41,025 nucleotides of DNA from Erysipelotrichaceae bacterium (GCA_017459795.1 JAFUCG010000052.1:1-41025), one strand, 5' to 3'. Shown: positions 30,068 through 39,964, counted from the first letter of the stretch. Numbers and translations: made by a program. Notes: a model not told the origin generated them from the letters alone.

Positions 30068-31561
30068 ATGAAGAAATTATTTGTTCTTTTACTCGCTGTT
30101 CTGATGCTTCTGGGACCTTTATCAGGTTGTACACCAAAAGAAGGCGGAGACAGCAAGGAACCTTCAGTAATCACATTGGAAATGTCTACTCTGTTCATCG
30201 TTCCATCTCTGGAAGCTACACAGAAGGTTGAAGACACAATCAATGACTATCTGAAGAACACATTACATGAAGAGGGATACAAGATTCACTTAAAGATCAC
30301 TGCCATTTCTGACTATTTCCAGGCAGTACCAATGGAATTGTCAAGCGGCGGCGAAGATGCTCCTGACCTCGTACAGGTATTCTCAATGGCTGACTGGGTA
30401 AACCAGGGCTTCATTCTGCCATTGGATGATTATCTTGATAAGGAATTAAAGCCAACTGTTGACATGATCGGCAATATCATCGGCAGTGGTAAGATGAGCG
30501 GTCATACATACATGATACCACGTTACTTCGGCACAGTTCTTGACTGGAAGTTCATCTACAACAAGGCTCTCGTTGACGCAGCAGGCGTTGATGTTACAAA
30601 GGCAACTGACATCGATTCATTAGGTGATGTATTAGCTGAATTAAAGACAGCTTATCCTGATGAACACTTCTTAGTTTACTGTGACCAGTTCAACAGACTG
30701 TACAACTTAAAGACACACACATCTCAGGTTGGTACATACGCTGCTACAGTAGGCGAAAACACAACACTTTACAACTACTATGAAACAGACGCTTTCAAGA
30801 GCGCAATCCAGAAGGCATATGAATTCCGTCAGAAGGGTTACGCTGATCCAGAAGGTTCTGCAAATACATTAAGCCATGACGCAGTAGTAATGGGCGGCTC
30901 TTCAAAGGGCGTTATCATGGGCCACAGTGCAGACGCTGAAGGCATCGCAAAGATGTTCACCAGAACAAATACATACGGTGCTGAATTCGGTGCTGTTACA
31001 ATCGGTAAGGATGACTTAATGACAGATACATTAGGTATCGGTATTGCTCACTACTGTAAGGATCCAGCTGCAGCTGCACGTTTCATCAACCTGTTATACA
31101 CAGATGAATTCGTATGGATCACATTGATCTATGGCGTAGAAGGCCAGGACTATGTATGGAACGCTGATCATACAAAGGTTAACTATCCAGAAGGATTAGA
31201 CTTCAACTCAGTACCATACAACTGCATCTACTCTTGCGGCATGATCGGTAACGGCTTCCAGGGTCTCGAATATGAAACATCTGACGAAAGCGGTTCTGAC
31301 AGAGAATACGGTAAGAAGTTAATGGACGAAGCTTGGTGTCCACCACTGTATGGCTTCACTCCTACAACTGTTAACGTAATGAATGAAGTTACTGCAGTAT
31401 CTAACGTTGTTGAACAGTACAATGACGTACTGACATTCGGTGACGTTGATCCAGCCGTTGAATATCCAAAGTTCATCGCAGCATTAAAGGATGCCGGCAT
31501 TGACAAGATCATTGCGGACTACCAGGCACAGGCAGATGAATGGGTTAAGGCTAACAGCTAA
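30068..31561 (+). CDS. Sugar-type solute-binding lipoprotein (LplA-like)
   Basis: A 497-residue lipoprotein. MKKLFVLLLAVLMLLGPLSGC holds the lipobox with the lipidated Cys at residue 21. Length and partners (two single permeases of the LplB/LplC kind, a YesM-like kinase and a YesL-like protein) place it with family-1 binding proteins for complex oligosaccharides. The ligand is unknown. Codon use favours ACA, TTA and GCT, unlike the regulators downstream, in keeping with high expression. A strong hairpin follows the stop. Confidence 0.88.
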   Translation: MKKLFVLLLAVLMLLGPLSGCTPKEGGDSKEPSVITLEMSTLFIVPSLEATQKVEDTINDYLKNTLHEEGYKIHLKITAISDYFQAVPMELSSGGEDAPDLVQVFSMADWVNQGFILPLDDYLDKELKPTVDMIGNIIGSGKMSGHTYMIPRYFGTVLDWKFIYNKALVDAAGVDVTKATDIDSLGDVLAELKTAYPDEHFLVYCDQFNRLYNLKTHTSQVGTYAATVGENTTLYNYYETDAFKSAIQKAYEFRQKGYADPEGSANTLSHDAVVMGGSSKGVIMGHSADAEGIAKMFTRTNTYGAEFGAVTIGKDDLMTDTLGIGIAHYCKDPAAAARFINLLYTDEFVWITLIYGVEGQDYVWNADHTKVNYPEGLDFNSVPYNCIYSCGMIGNGFQGLEYETSDESGSDREYGKKLMDEAWCPPLYGFTPTTVNVMNEVTAVSNVVEQYNDVLTFGDVDPAVEYPKFIAALKDAGIDKIIADYQAQADEWVKANS

Positions 31562-31585
31562 TAATTCATAAAAACTTAATACAAC

Positions 31586-31609
31586 AGGCGGGTGGATTAC
31601 CACCCGCCT
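31586..31609 (+). terminator. Partial terminator after the binding-protein gene
   Basis: A perfect 10-bp stem (AGGCGGGTGG with CCACCCGCCT) and a 4-base loop, but only three T follow. Probably an attenuator that sets a high ratio of binding protein to the rest. A TATAAT at 31616-31621 could restart transcription for the kinase gene. Confidence 0.7.
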
Positions 31610-31639
31610 TTGGACTATAATTTAAATGCGGGTAGTTTG

Positions 31640-33346
31640 ATGAAAAAATCATTGATAAGACGAATGACGATATTGCTGATCAGTGTACTGATAACCTCAG
31701 TACTCTCTTTTACTGCGATTTCTCTGGCCTATAGCAGTGTATACAGAGAGACCGTATTAAATAATAACGGCAGTATTGCTGAACGCTGGACTGAAGGCAT
31801 TGATACCCGTCTTAACTCAATGTATGAACATTTATATGACCTGCTTGTTACCTTATACAGAACGGCTGAGGTAAGACCTGGATCCATGGGCATGGACTAT
31901 CAGGACATCACCAAGATCCAGGATGCCATCAATTCAAAGATCATGGCATCTTCTGACCTTAACTGCATCTATCTGATTGATACGGAAAGTGATCTGTATC
32001 TCTACAGCAGCAACATGACAGTAACTCAGCCTGACATGTATAATCTGAAACTGTTTCTGCGTGACTATTCCCCGAATAATACCTGCGGCATAAATGACCG
32101 TAAGTGGCAGGTAATAGACATACTTGAAAGAGGATACTATTACAAGGCCTTCTCACTGGGCAAGTACATAGTCGGGGCAGTCAGCAACTGCGACTACTAT
32201 CAAATTGAAACATCAAACAGTTCAGGGGAGAGAATAGTCTGTCAGATATTAAGTCCTGATCATTCCTACACCATTCAGGGGAATAAGAATACGACAGTAG
32301 AAGTCTCTGATGACAGAAAGAGTTTCTTCGACAATGACTATGCGGTAACTGTCAATGAACAGAAATACGCTGATGCCAGAACAGTTTACATTACGCAGAA
32401 TCCGGAATTCCTGTTCAGATGGCGTATATCAGCCGCATTCATGATCGTTGACAGTGCCATCTGCGTACTTCTGGTCTTCATTCTGATCAGAGATGTAAAT
32501 AAGAACGTAAAGGAGCCAGTATACAAACTGGTTGATTCCAACCATGAATTATCAGCCGGAAACCTTGATTATAAGATCGATGTCAGTACGGCCGGCAGCA
32601 GGGAATTTGAAGAACTGTACGCAAGCTTTAATGACATGAGTGACAAGATCGGTCAGCTGACCATTGAATCGTATGACTTAAAGCTCAAGAGGGAACAGAA
32701 TCGACTTAAGATGTTAAGAGCACAGGTAAAGCCTCATACTTTCCTGAATGCCATAACAACCATAAGCAACATGACCTATACTGGTAAGCCTGAAGACATC
32801 AGAGCTTACATAGCCTCATTTGCCAAGTTTACCCGATATATGCTGCACACCAGGGATGACTGGACAACGATCGGTGATGAAATCACCAACATTGACAGTT
32901 ATGTAAAGATGCAGAAAATCAGATTCCCTGACAGCATCGAAATAACCTATGACGTACCTGAAGACATAGCTACGGTCCAGATACCGTATCTGATACTGTT
33001 CTCATTAGTAGAGAACTCCTTCAAGCATGCGATGTCACTGGTCGATACCATGTACATCAGCATCAGAGCTGAGAAATATGAAGAAGAAGGCTTCAGGGGC
33101 GTCAGAATAATTGAAGAAGATAACGGTTCCGGCTTTACTGAAGAAAGACTTAAGCAGCTGGAAGAAAGTGAAAATGATGATAATTTCACCAAGGAACACC
33201 TTGGATTAACAAATGTACGCTACAGTCTGAACCTGATCTATGGCAGAAACGATCTGTTAAGACTGTCCAACCGAGAAGATAAGGGAGCACACATTGAAAT
33301 ACTGATCCCTGAACAGGAGAACACCGATGAAACTACTAGTATGTGA
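31640..33346 (+). CDS. YesM-type sensor histidine kinase
   Basis: A 568-residue membrane kinase. A first membrane segment (about 9-33), an extracytoplasmic sensor part (about 35-260) and a second membrane segment (263-283) precede a HAMP-like stretch. The LytS/YesM-type kinase domain follows with QVKPHTFLNAI (His366), SLVENSFKHA (Asn459), DNGSGF and HLGLTNV. I start at ATG 31640, with GGGTAG upstream; longer frames would begin inside the hairpin. Its 3' end overlaps the response regulator gene by 20 bases. It probably senses the oligosaccharide or its bound protein and controls the Lpl operon. Confidence 0.92.
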   Translation: MKKSLIRRMTILLISVLITSVLSFTAISLAYSSVYRETVLNNNGSIAERWTEGIDTRLNSMYEHLYDLLVTLYRTAEVRPGSMGMDYQDITKIQDAINSKIMASSDLNCIYLIDTESDLYLYSSNMTVTQPDMYNLKLFLRDYSPNNTCGINDRKWQVIDILERGYYYKAFSLGKYIVGAVSNCDYYQIETSNSSGERIVCQILSPDHSYTIQGNKNTTVEVSDDRKSFFDNDYAVTVNEQKYADARTVYITQNPEFLFRWRISAAFMIVDSAICVLLVFILIRDVNKNVKEPVYKLVDSNHELSAGNLDYKIDVSTAGSREFEELYASFNDMSDKIGQLTIESYDLKLKREQNRLKMLRAQVKPHTFLNAITTISNMTYTGKPEDIRAYIASFAKFTRYMLHTRDDWTTIGDEITNIDSYVKMQKIRFPDSIEITYDVPEDIATVQIPYLILFSLVENSFKHAMSLVDTMYISIRAEKYEEEGFRGVRIIEEDNGSGFTEERLKQLEESENDDNFTKEHLGLTNVRYSLNLIYGRNDLLRLSNREDKGAHIEILIPEQENTDETTSM

Positions 33347-34892
33347 TGATGACATTTCAACAATCGACGTCATTCAGAGTCAGCTTGACTGTAAGGAGTT
33401 AGGCATTTCCAAGATTCTAAGAGCCTATAACGGCATCATGGCCAGAGAGGTAATAGACAAGGAAAATCCTGAACTGATTCTGTGTGACATCGGCATGCCT
33501 TTGAGCAACGGCATTGATGTTCTCAAATATGTCTATGAAAAGGATCCGGACATTGAGTTCTCGTTTCTGACCTGTTACGAGACCTTTGAATATGCTCAGA
33601 TAGCCATAAAGTATGGCGTGACAAGTTATCTGACCAAGCCGTTTGATCTGGAAGAGGTCAAGGTCTGCATCCAGAAGATGATTGCCAATGTTAAGAAGAA
33701 AAAGAATGAAACTGTCTTTCGTGAACAGAGCCAGTATGACATGCTCATGTCATCTGTCTTCAGACAGGCAAGTGACGGCCTGTTAGGCAATAACAGTGAA
33801 ATGGTAGATGCCGGTCTGAGGTTCAATGGTGTTGACTTTACCGCTGACAGTAAGTGGCGCATTGTCTTCAGTTGCGCTGACATGACTGATGCCATCAGAA
33901 AGACCTGGAGTAAGGATCTCTTACTGTTTACGGCCAGCCGTATTCACGATGAAGCCATTCTTGGTTACATTGGCTCAGCTTATACGGTTGTCAATTCCGA
34001 TGAACGTTTTGTCTGGAGCACCTGCTTTGTCAGAGGGGAAACTGATGACGAAACTCTGAAGACCAAGTGCGAACAGCTTGTTGAATTCGGCGGCAAGTAC
34101 ATGTCACTTGAACCTGTCGTATTGATCAGTGAACCTTTTGAATTCTATAAGGCCAGTGATGTAGTCGCCAATCTGTATGATCAGATGCGCAAGCTGCGTT
34201 ACTATGGCGGCAAGGTATTCTTTGAAAACGAAAAGCTCAATCTTGAACAGCAGAATACTAATGTGAATGAAAATCAGATCCTCTGGTATCTGAAGAAACA
34301 TGACGAAGAAGGCTATAAGGAGTATCTGCAATCACTTCTTGACAACCAGAAGAGCAATGCGGACAGTCTGGATCAGTTCCGTAAGGAGCTTGTAAATGTT
34401 TTTGTCACCTACTTCAGAGACAATGGCATGAGTTCAAATAACATCTTCATGGATGAGAAGATCATAAAGCTGGATGAGAAGGCTGTTACGTCAAAGTCAG
34501 CCATGATGGACTATGCCATCGGACTGTTTGAGATGCAGCAGAACAAGTTAAGAGAACTGACTGATTCTGAAGACATCATTGCCCGAGCCAAGCGTTTCAT
34601 TGATGAGAACTATCATGAAAACATCGACAGAAACGATGTTGCGGCCGTAGCCTTTGTCACGCCTAACTACCTGTCAAAACTGTTTAAGAACAGCATGAAC
34701 ATGAACTTGCGTGAATACATCAATCAGTTAAGAGTTGAAGAAGCCAAGAGACTGTTACTGTCTACTTCCATGTCCGTAAGTGAGATAGCTTCATATGTCG
34801 GTTATTTCAACATTTCCTATTTCTCAACGATCTTTCATAAGATTGTCGGTGTATCGCCTTTTGACTGGCGTAATGAAAGGGCAGCTGACTAA
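33327..34892 (+). CDS. AraC-type response regulator (YesN-like)
   Basis: A 521-residue regulator. The receiver domain has CDDD, Asp54 in LILCDIGMP and YLTKPFDLEEV. A long central linker (about 130-410) follows, then a C-terminal AraC helix-turn-helix pair with VAAVAFVTPNYLSKLFKN and VSEIASYVGYFNISYFSTIF. AGGAGA lies before the ATG, inside the kinase gene. Partner of the YesM-like kinase. Its targets are probably promoters of this operon and perhaps of the divergent esterase operon. Confidence 0.93.
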   Translation: MKLLVCDDDISTIDVIQSQLDCKELGISKILRAYNGIMAREVIDKENPELILCDIGMPLSNGIDVLKYVYEKDPDIEFSFLTCYETFEYAQIAIKYGVTSYLTKPFDLEEVKVCIQKMIANVKKKKNETVFREQSQYDMLMSSVFRQASDGLLGNNSEMVDAGLRFNGVDFTADSKWRIVFSCADMTDAIRKTWSKDLLLFTASRIHDEAILGYIGSAYTVVNSDERFVWSTCFVRGETDDETLKTKCEQLVEFGGKYMSLEPVVLISEPFEFYKASDVVANLYDQMRKLRYYGGKVFFENEKLNLEQQNTNVNENQILWYLKKHDEEGYKEYLQSLLDNQKSNADSLDQFRKELVNVFVTYFRDNGMSSNNIFMDEKIIKLDEKAVTSKSAMMDYAIGLFEMQQNKLRELTDSEDIIARAKRFIDENYHENIDRNDVAAVAFVTPNYLSKLFKNSMNMNLREYINQLRVEEAKRLLLSTSMSVSEIASYVGYFNISYFSTIFHKIVGVSPFDWRNERAAD

Positions 34893-35569
34893 TGAAGTGG
34901 CGTGAGCAGTTGGAAAAGGATAAGAAGCAATTGGCTGAATTAAAGACAACGGAGAAGAAGATTCAGTTCATCTGGGATTACTATAAGATACCGATCATAA
35001 CCGTAACGGTTGTCGTTGCCATTCTGATCATCAGTGCGATTTCAAATATTGGCAGACAGAATACGAAGATGTATGTCGTACTGCTTAATAATGATTCACT
35101 GGTCAGTGAATGTGATGAAACGGTCTTTAACCGGATGCTGGAAAACGGCGGCATTGACATGAGCAAAAGCAAGGTCGATGTAAACAAGGATCTTTCATTA
35201 GGCCGGGAACATAATGAAGCTGCCGACATGGAAACCCTGCAGGTCCTAACGGCTCTGTTTTCAATCAGTGACCTTGATGTCTATGTGGCAGATAAGGAAA
35301 ATTTTGATTATTTCGTAAAGGAAGACGGCTTTGCTAATCTTAATGTCTTGCTGGACAGAAATCTGCTTGAAGAATATGAGGATGATCTGTATGTTTATCA
35401 GGATTCCCGTGGCAATACCGTTACCGGCGGCATCATTCTTCATTCAGATTCCCTGCTGCATAAGGCAGGCTACTATCATGATGATGTCATTATCGGCATA
35501 GTGGGCAGGGCAGTAAATCTTGATGAGGCCGTGACATTTGTTAATGAACTTTTACGTAGTAGAAATTGA
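34892..35569 (+). CDS. Single-pass membrane protein of unknown function in the Lpl operon
   Basis: A 225-residue protein. A charged N-terminus with KIQFIWDYYKIPIIT leads into one membrane segment (about 33-52), and the remainder is probably extracytoplasmic. I do not recognise a domain. Proteins with a similar WDYYK-plus-membrane-segment start occur near sugar-transport two-component systems in gut Bacillota, as far as I recall. The start overlaps the regulator stop (TAATG). Confidence 0.75.
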   Translation: MKWREQLEKDKKQLAELKTTEKKIQFIWDYYKIPIITVTVVVAILIISAISNIGRQNTKMYVVLLNNDSLVSECDETVFNRMLENGGIDMSKSKVDVNKDLSLGREHNEAADMETLQVLTALFSISDLDVYVADKENFDYFVKEDGFANLNVLLDRNLLEEYEDDLYVYQDSRGNTVTGGIILHSDSLLHKAGYYHDDVIIGIVGRAVNLDEAVTFVNELLRSRN

Positions 35570-35656
35570 TAAATCCAGTGTACTTTTTTTAATGTTTGAT
35601 GGTTTATTAACCTTTAATATGAAAATAGGGATTACTGTAACATAAAGGAGTATATT

Positions 35657-36625
35657 ATGTCAGAAAATAATAAAACTCATGATGCTGAATTTGACAATGT
35701 CCTTAAGGAACAGTTAAAGCAGCAGAAAAAGGAAAAAATTAAAAATGACTTACCGCTCTATCTTATGATGCTCCCGGGAATGCTGTATCTCATTGCCAAT
35801 AACTACCTGCCTATGTTTGGTATCTTACTGGCATTCAAGAGAATCAATTATTCTATCGGTATCTTCAAGAGTCCTTGGGTTGCCTTTGACAACTTCGAAT
35901 ACCTCTTCAAGACCAAGGATGCCTTCATAATGATCAGAAACACACTGGCATATAACGCAGTCTGGATCTTAATGGACCTGGTTATAGCCGTATTCATTGC
36001 CCTGTGCATGAATGAAATTGCGCAGCGTAAGATTGCCAAGGTAATACAGCCTATCATCTGTTTCCCATCAATGGTATCAGCTGTTATCCTGTCATTCCTG
36101 GTATACGCATTCTTAAGCCAGAGCTATGGCTACCTGAATGCCACTATTTTCAAGGACAATCCTGTTCAATGGTATAACACAGCCAAGTACTGGCCGTTCA
36201 TTCTGACCATTGTTCATATCTGGCAGGGTGCCGGACAGTCTTCTGTCATTTACATGGCATCCATAGGCGGTATCGACAAGAGTCTTTACGAATCCGCCAG
36301 AATTGATGGCGCTACCAAGCTTGAACAGATCAGGTACATTACCTTGCCACTGTTAAAACCGATGATAACGATGATGTTATTACTGTCTGTCGGACGTATC
36401 TTTAACTCAGACTTCGGTCTGTTCTATCAGGTACCGTTAGGAAACGGCATGCTGTATGAAACGACCCAGACAATTGATACCTTCGTTTACCGTGCCCTGA
36501 TGATCAGCAATAACGTTGGTCAGTCATCCGCAGCCAGCGTATTCCAGGCTGTAATCGGATTCTTCCTGGTACTGATCAGTAACCTGATGGTACGTAAGAT
36601 CAATCCTGAAAACTCACTGTTCTAG
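35657..36625 (+). CDS. Oligosaccharide ABC permease, LplB-like
   Basis: A 322-residue permease with about six membrane segments. YLMMLPGMLYLIANNYLPMF is the typical N-terminus of the LplB/YtcP partner group, and the EAA loop reads YESARIDGATKLEQIRYITL. AAAGGAG precedes the ATG. It pairs with the next permease to form the channel. A possible weak promoter (TTGATG, then TATGAA) lies in the 87-base gap before it. Confidence 0.93.
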   Translation: MSENNKTHDAEFDNVLKEQLKQQKKEKIKNDLPLYLMMLPGMLYLIANNYLPMFGILLAFKRINYSIGIFKSPWVAFDNFEYLFKTKDAFIMIRNTLAYNAVWILMDLVIAVFIALCMNEIAQRKIAKVIQPIICFPSMVSAVILSFLVYAFLSQSYGYLNATIFKDNPVQWYNTAKYWPFILTIVHIWQGAGQSSVIYMASIGGIDKSLYESARIDGATKLEQIRYITLPLLKPMITMMLLLSVGRIFNSDFGLFYQVPLGNGMLYETTQTIDTFVYRALMISNNVGQSSAASVFQAVIGFFLVLISNLMVRKINPENSLF

Positions 36626-36636
36626 GAGATGTGATC

Positions 36637-37551
36637 ATGGCTAAGAGTAATAATAAAATCGTATTAATGAAAGGCGAAAAGGAATTCCATTACATTGCAC
36701 TTGTCATCATGGTGCTGATGATGATCTTCTGCCTTGTACCGTTAATTCTGATGCTGGCAGTATCATTCTCTTCTGAGAACTCATTGCTGCATGGCTACCG
36801 CTTTATTCCTGATGAGTGGTCTCTGGATGCCTACGCATTCATGTGGGCCAAGAGAGCGACAATTTCCCGTGCCTATGGCTTAACCATTCTGGTAACCGTT
36901 GTCGGTACGGCACTGTCACTTGTCATCACATCAATGTTTGCCTATCCTTTATCAAGAAAGGATTTCAAACCTAGAAACGTTGTCGCATTCATTCTGTTCT
37001 TCACCATGTTATTCAATGGTGGTATGACAGCTACATACATCGTTTGGACCAGACTGTTCCATATCAAGGATACCTTGTGGGCATATCTGTTGCCTGGCGC
37101 TCTGATGAACGGAATGAACGTCTTACTGGTAAGAAACTACTTCAATGCGAACATTCCATATTCAATCATTGAAGCTGCCAGAATGGACGGTGCCAAGGAC
37201 TGGACCATTTACTCAAAGATCATGGTTCCGTTATCAAAACCAATCATGACGACTATCGGTCTGTTCAGTGCCTTAGGTTACTGGAACAACTGGTCAGCCG
37301 GCTTATACTACATCGGTAATCCAAAACTCTATACGATTCAGGTATATCTGAAGAAACTGATGGACAGCATTCAGTTCTTAAAGACAACTGACCTGACTGA
37401 TGAAGCTGTACTGCTGGCTCAACGTACATTGCCTACTGAAAGTGCCCGTATGGCTATCGCAATCATCGCCCTGATTCCAATTCTGGCTGTATATCCATTC
37501 ATCCAGAAGGAACTCATCAAGGGTATGGTTGTTGGTGGCGTTAAGGGTTAA
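36637..37551 (+). CDS. Oligosaccharide ABC permease, LplC/YtcP-like
   Basis: A 304-residue permease. The EAA loop is IEAARMDGAKDWTIYSKIMV; MTATYIVWTRLFHIKDTLWA and WNNWSAGLYYI are typical of the LplC/YtcP group. I start at ATG 36637, with AGGAG eight bases upstream; an in-frame GTG at 36631 is less likely. It follows the LplB-like gene within 12 bases. The ATPase of this system may be the truncated gene at 40687 or the shared one at 12853. Confidence 0.92.
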   Translation: MAKSNNKIVLMKGEKEFHYIALVIMVLMMIFCLVPLILMLAVSFSSENSLLHGYRFIPDEWSLDAYAFMWAKRATISRAYGLTILVTVVGTALSLVITSMFAYPLSRKDFKPRNVVAFILFFTMLFNGGMTATYIVWTRLFHIKDTLWAYLLPGALMNGMNVLLVRNYFNANIPYSIIEAARMDGAKDWTIYSKIMVPLSKPIMTTIGLFSALGYWNNWSAGLYYIGNPKLYTIQVYLKKLMDSIQFLKTTDLTDEAVLLAQRTLPTESARMAIAIIALIPILAVYPFIQKELIKGMVVGGVKG

Positions 37552-37565
37552 AAAGGAGGAACTCT

Positions 37566-39065
37566 ATGAATTACCGCAAACCATTTGAAAAGGCCAGACC
37601 TGAGGAAGTCGGCGTTGAAAGCCGTCTGATTCTTGAATACATCGACAATCTGGAAAAGAGCCAGACTGAGATGCATGGCTTAATGATCATGCGTCACAAT
37701 AAGATGATCACCGAAGGCTGGTGGACACCTTATGGACCTAATTTAAGACATGGCTTACAGAGCCATACCAAGACCTATGCCGCAACAGCCGTAGGTATTG
37801 CCTATACGGAAGGGCTGTTAAGGCTTGATGAAAGAATCATTGACATCTTCCCTGATGAATCACCGGAAGATCCAAGTGAAAACCTGAAACTGTTAACGGT
37901 AAGAGATGTATTATGCATGGGCTGCGGCATGGACACAATGCCAATGCCAACCAAGGACTGGATCAGAGATTTCCTGCATACTCCAGTAAATCACAAGCCT
38001 GGTACAACTTACATGTACAACTCAACAGGTTCTACCTTATTAGGAGCCATCGTCAGAAAGAAAACAGGCTTGGGACTGCACGATTATCTGACACCTAGAT
38101 TATTCAATAAGATCGGCATCAATCCTGATAACCTGAAGTGGGCCTGCATGCCTGATGGCATGGAAGTTGGCGGCGGTGGCTTATTCGCTACTACTGAAGA
38201 TAACTTCCGCTTAATGAAACTGTATGCCGATGGCGGCGTATGGGAAGGCGAAAGAATTCTGGCTGAAGACTATGTCAAGCTGGCTACTACTAACCAGAAT
38301 GACTCAGCTACCGAATCAATCAATAACCCAGAAGCTTCTGATAACTTCCTAGGCTATGGCTTCCAGATCTGGATGTGCAAGCCGCATAACGCTTACCGCG
38401 CAGACGGTGCCATGGGTCAGTTTACGATCGTATTGCCTGACCTTGACATGGAAATTGCCATTACTGAAACGGCAGTTGGTGCGCATTGGGCTCAGAGTAC
38501 ACTGAACATTACCTGGGACTTCATTGAAAAGATCACAGCTGAAAACGCAATTGAAGCTGATGATGAAGGATATGAGGCATTATGCCGTAAGTTATCAAGA
38601 CTTAACATCGGTAATCCAACCTGTCAGCCATTCAGCCCTAAGGCTGAAGAGATAAGTGGTCAGAAGTACAAGGTTACCAACGGCATCTTCACACCGTTTG
38701 GCGGCAACTTCATGAACGGCCAGAAGCCTGACAACATTGATACCTTCTCACTTGACTTTGATCAGTACGGTTTCGTATGGAACTTTACGACAGAATCAGG
38801 CAGAAGTGAAAAGGTCAGATTCGCAACCAACGGCACCAGATTTACCAACATGCTTGGTACAGCTGATGACCTGACTCAGGTATATCTTGGCGATGCTTAC
38901 TGGAGAGAAGACAATGTTCTGGTAATGCATGGCAGATGGGTAGAAACCTGCATTCAGGATACTTACAATCTCGTATTTGAGGGTGATAAGTTCAGAGTAG
39001 AATCCGATAACAATTCAGCCTTCCGCTTCTTCAAGCCGGAGCCGATATTCGGAGAAAAGATTTAA
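37566..39065 (+). CDS. Serine hydrolase of the beta-lactamase / S12 family
   Basis: A 499-residue cytoplasmic protein. QSHTKTYAATAVG carries the SxxK pair (Ser66, Lys69). YMYNSTGSTLLG is the Tyr motif, reading YNS where penicillin-recognising enzymes have YxN; esterases of this fold often differ there. GGGGLFAT and MGQFTIVLPD follow. A separate beta-rich C-terminal part (about 355-499) is present. No signal peptide is seen, so an antibiotic-resistance role is unlikely. An esterase or peptidase acting on imported substrate fits the operon better. AAAGGAGGA lies before the ATG. Confidence 0.85.
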   Translation: MNYRKPFEKARPEEVGVESRLILEYIDNLEKSQTEMHGLMIMRHNKMITEGWWTPYGPNLRHGLQSHTKTYAATAVGIAYTEGLLRLDERIIDIFPDESPEDPSENLKLLTVRDVLCMGCGMDTMPMPTKDWIRDFLHTPVNHKPGTTYMYNSTGSTLLGAIVRKKTGLGLHDYLTPRLFNKIGINPDNLKWACMPDGMEVGGGGLFATTEDNFRLMKLYADGGVWEGERILAEDYVKLATTNQNDSATESINNPEASDNFLGYGFQIWMCKPHNAYRADGAMGQFTIVLPDLDMEIAITETAVGAHWAQSTLNITWDFIEKITAENAIEADDEGYEALCRKLSRLNIGNPTCQPFSPKAEEISGQKYKVTNGIFTPFGGNFMNGQKPDNIDTFSLDFDQYGFVWNFTTESGRSEKVRFATNGTRFTNMLGTADDLTQVYLGDAYWREDNVLVMHGRWVETCIQDTYNLVFEGDKFRVESDNNSAFRFFKPEPIFGEKI

Positions 39066-39070
39066 ACCTT

Positions 39071-39096
39071 AAGGCCCACTTAATTGTGGGCCTTTT
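39071..39096 (+). terminator. Weak hairpin within the Lpl operon
   Basis: AAGGCCCAC (39071-39079) pairs with GTGGGCCTT (39086-39094) around a 6-base loop, followed by two further T. The short T-run suggests partial termination between the serine hydrolase and the deacetylase genes. Confidence 0.6.
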
Positions 39097-39111
39097 CAGA
39101 AAGAGGATACT

Positions 39112-39963
39112 ATGGGAAAGAGATTTGACGTAATGTTATTTCCTGGCGGAAAGAAAAAGACTTTTACCTTAAGTTATGATGACGGGGTAATACAGGACAG
39201 AAGACTTGTTGAACTGCTTGATAAGTACGGTGTCAAGTGTACCTTTAATCTGGGATATGGCGTACTGGGTTATGAAAGTGATCCGAAAATGCCTTTCAGC
39301 ATTTCCAAGGTCAAACCGGAAGAAGTCAGAAAGCTTTACGAGAATCATGAAGTTGGCGGCCACAGTCTGTATCATTCAGACTTAACAGCCCTGAAGAGTC
39401 CGTATGCCATGTATGAGATCCTGGAAGACAAGGTTAATCTGGAAAGACTGGTTGGTAAACCACTTAAGATGTTTGCCTATCCGTTTGGCTTCTTCAATGA
39501 AGACGTTAAAAACTACCTTAAGATAGCGGGCTATAAGGGAGCCAGAACCGTAGTATCGACCCATTCATTTGACCTGCCTGATGATCCATTGGAATTAAAT
39601 CCAACCTGTCATCACGATGATGAAAAGCTCATGGAATTATTAAGACAGTTCGCTGAAATGAAGACAATCAAGCCAGCCATGTTCTACTTATGGGGTCATG
39701 GCTATGAATTTGACGGGCATGATAACTGGCAGGTAATTGAAGAAGCCGTCAGTTACATAGCTCAGTTTGAAAAAGACATCTGGTTTGCCACAAATGGTGA
39801 AATACTGGATTATATCCAGGCCTATAAGATGTTAGAATATAGTGTAGATGGATCAATGATATATAATCCAAGTGCCATTGACGTGGAAATAATGACTGCC
39901 TTTGGTCAGAATGAAATACTTAAGGCCGGACAGTTAACGCAGATAGGAGATACACCTTTATAA
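39112..39963 (+). CDS. Polysaccharide deacetylase (NodB / CE4 family)
   Basis: A 283-residue protein with the NodB fold. LSYDDG (Asp23, Asp24) corresponds to the TFDDG motif, GGHSLYH (His83, His87) to the metal-binding HxxxH, and MFAYPFG to a later conserved loop. Members remove N- or O-acetyl groups from chitin oligomers, xylan or peptidoglycan. There is no signal peptide, so it probably acts on imported acetylated oligosaccharides. AGAGG precedes the ATG. The next gene begins one base after its stop. Confidence 0.88.
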   Translation: MGKRFDVMLFPGGKKKTFTLSYDDGVIQDRRLVELLDKYGVKCTFNLGYGVLGYESDPKMPFSISKVKPEEVRKLYENHEVGGHSLYHSDLTALKSPYAMYEILEDKVNLERLVGKPLKMFAYPFGFFNEDVKNYLKIAGYKGARTVVSTHSFDLPDDPLELNPTCHHDDEKLMELLRQFAEMKTIKPAMFYLWGHGYEFDGHDNWQVIEEAVSYIAQFEKDIWFATNGEILDYIQAYKMLEYSVDGSMIYNPSAIDVEIMTAFGQNEILKAGQLTQIGDTPL

Positions 39964-39964
39964 G

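Noticed and set aside
37566-39065. An antibiotic-resistance beta-lactamase
   Set aside because: It has SxxK, but YNS instead of YxN, no export signal and a location within a sugar-transport operon. An esterase-like S12 hydrolase is more likely.
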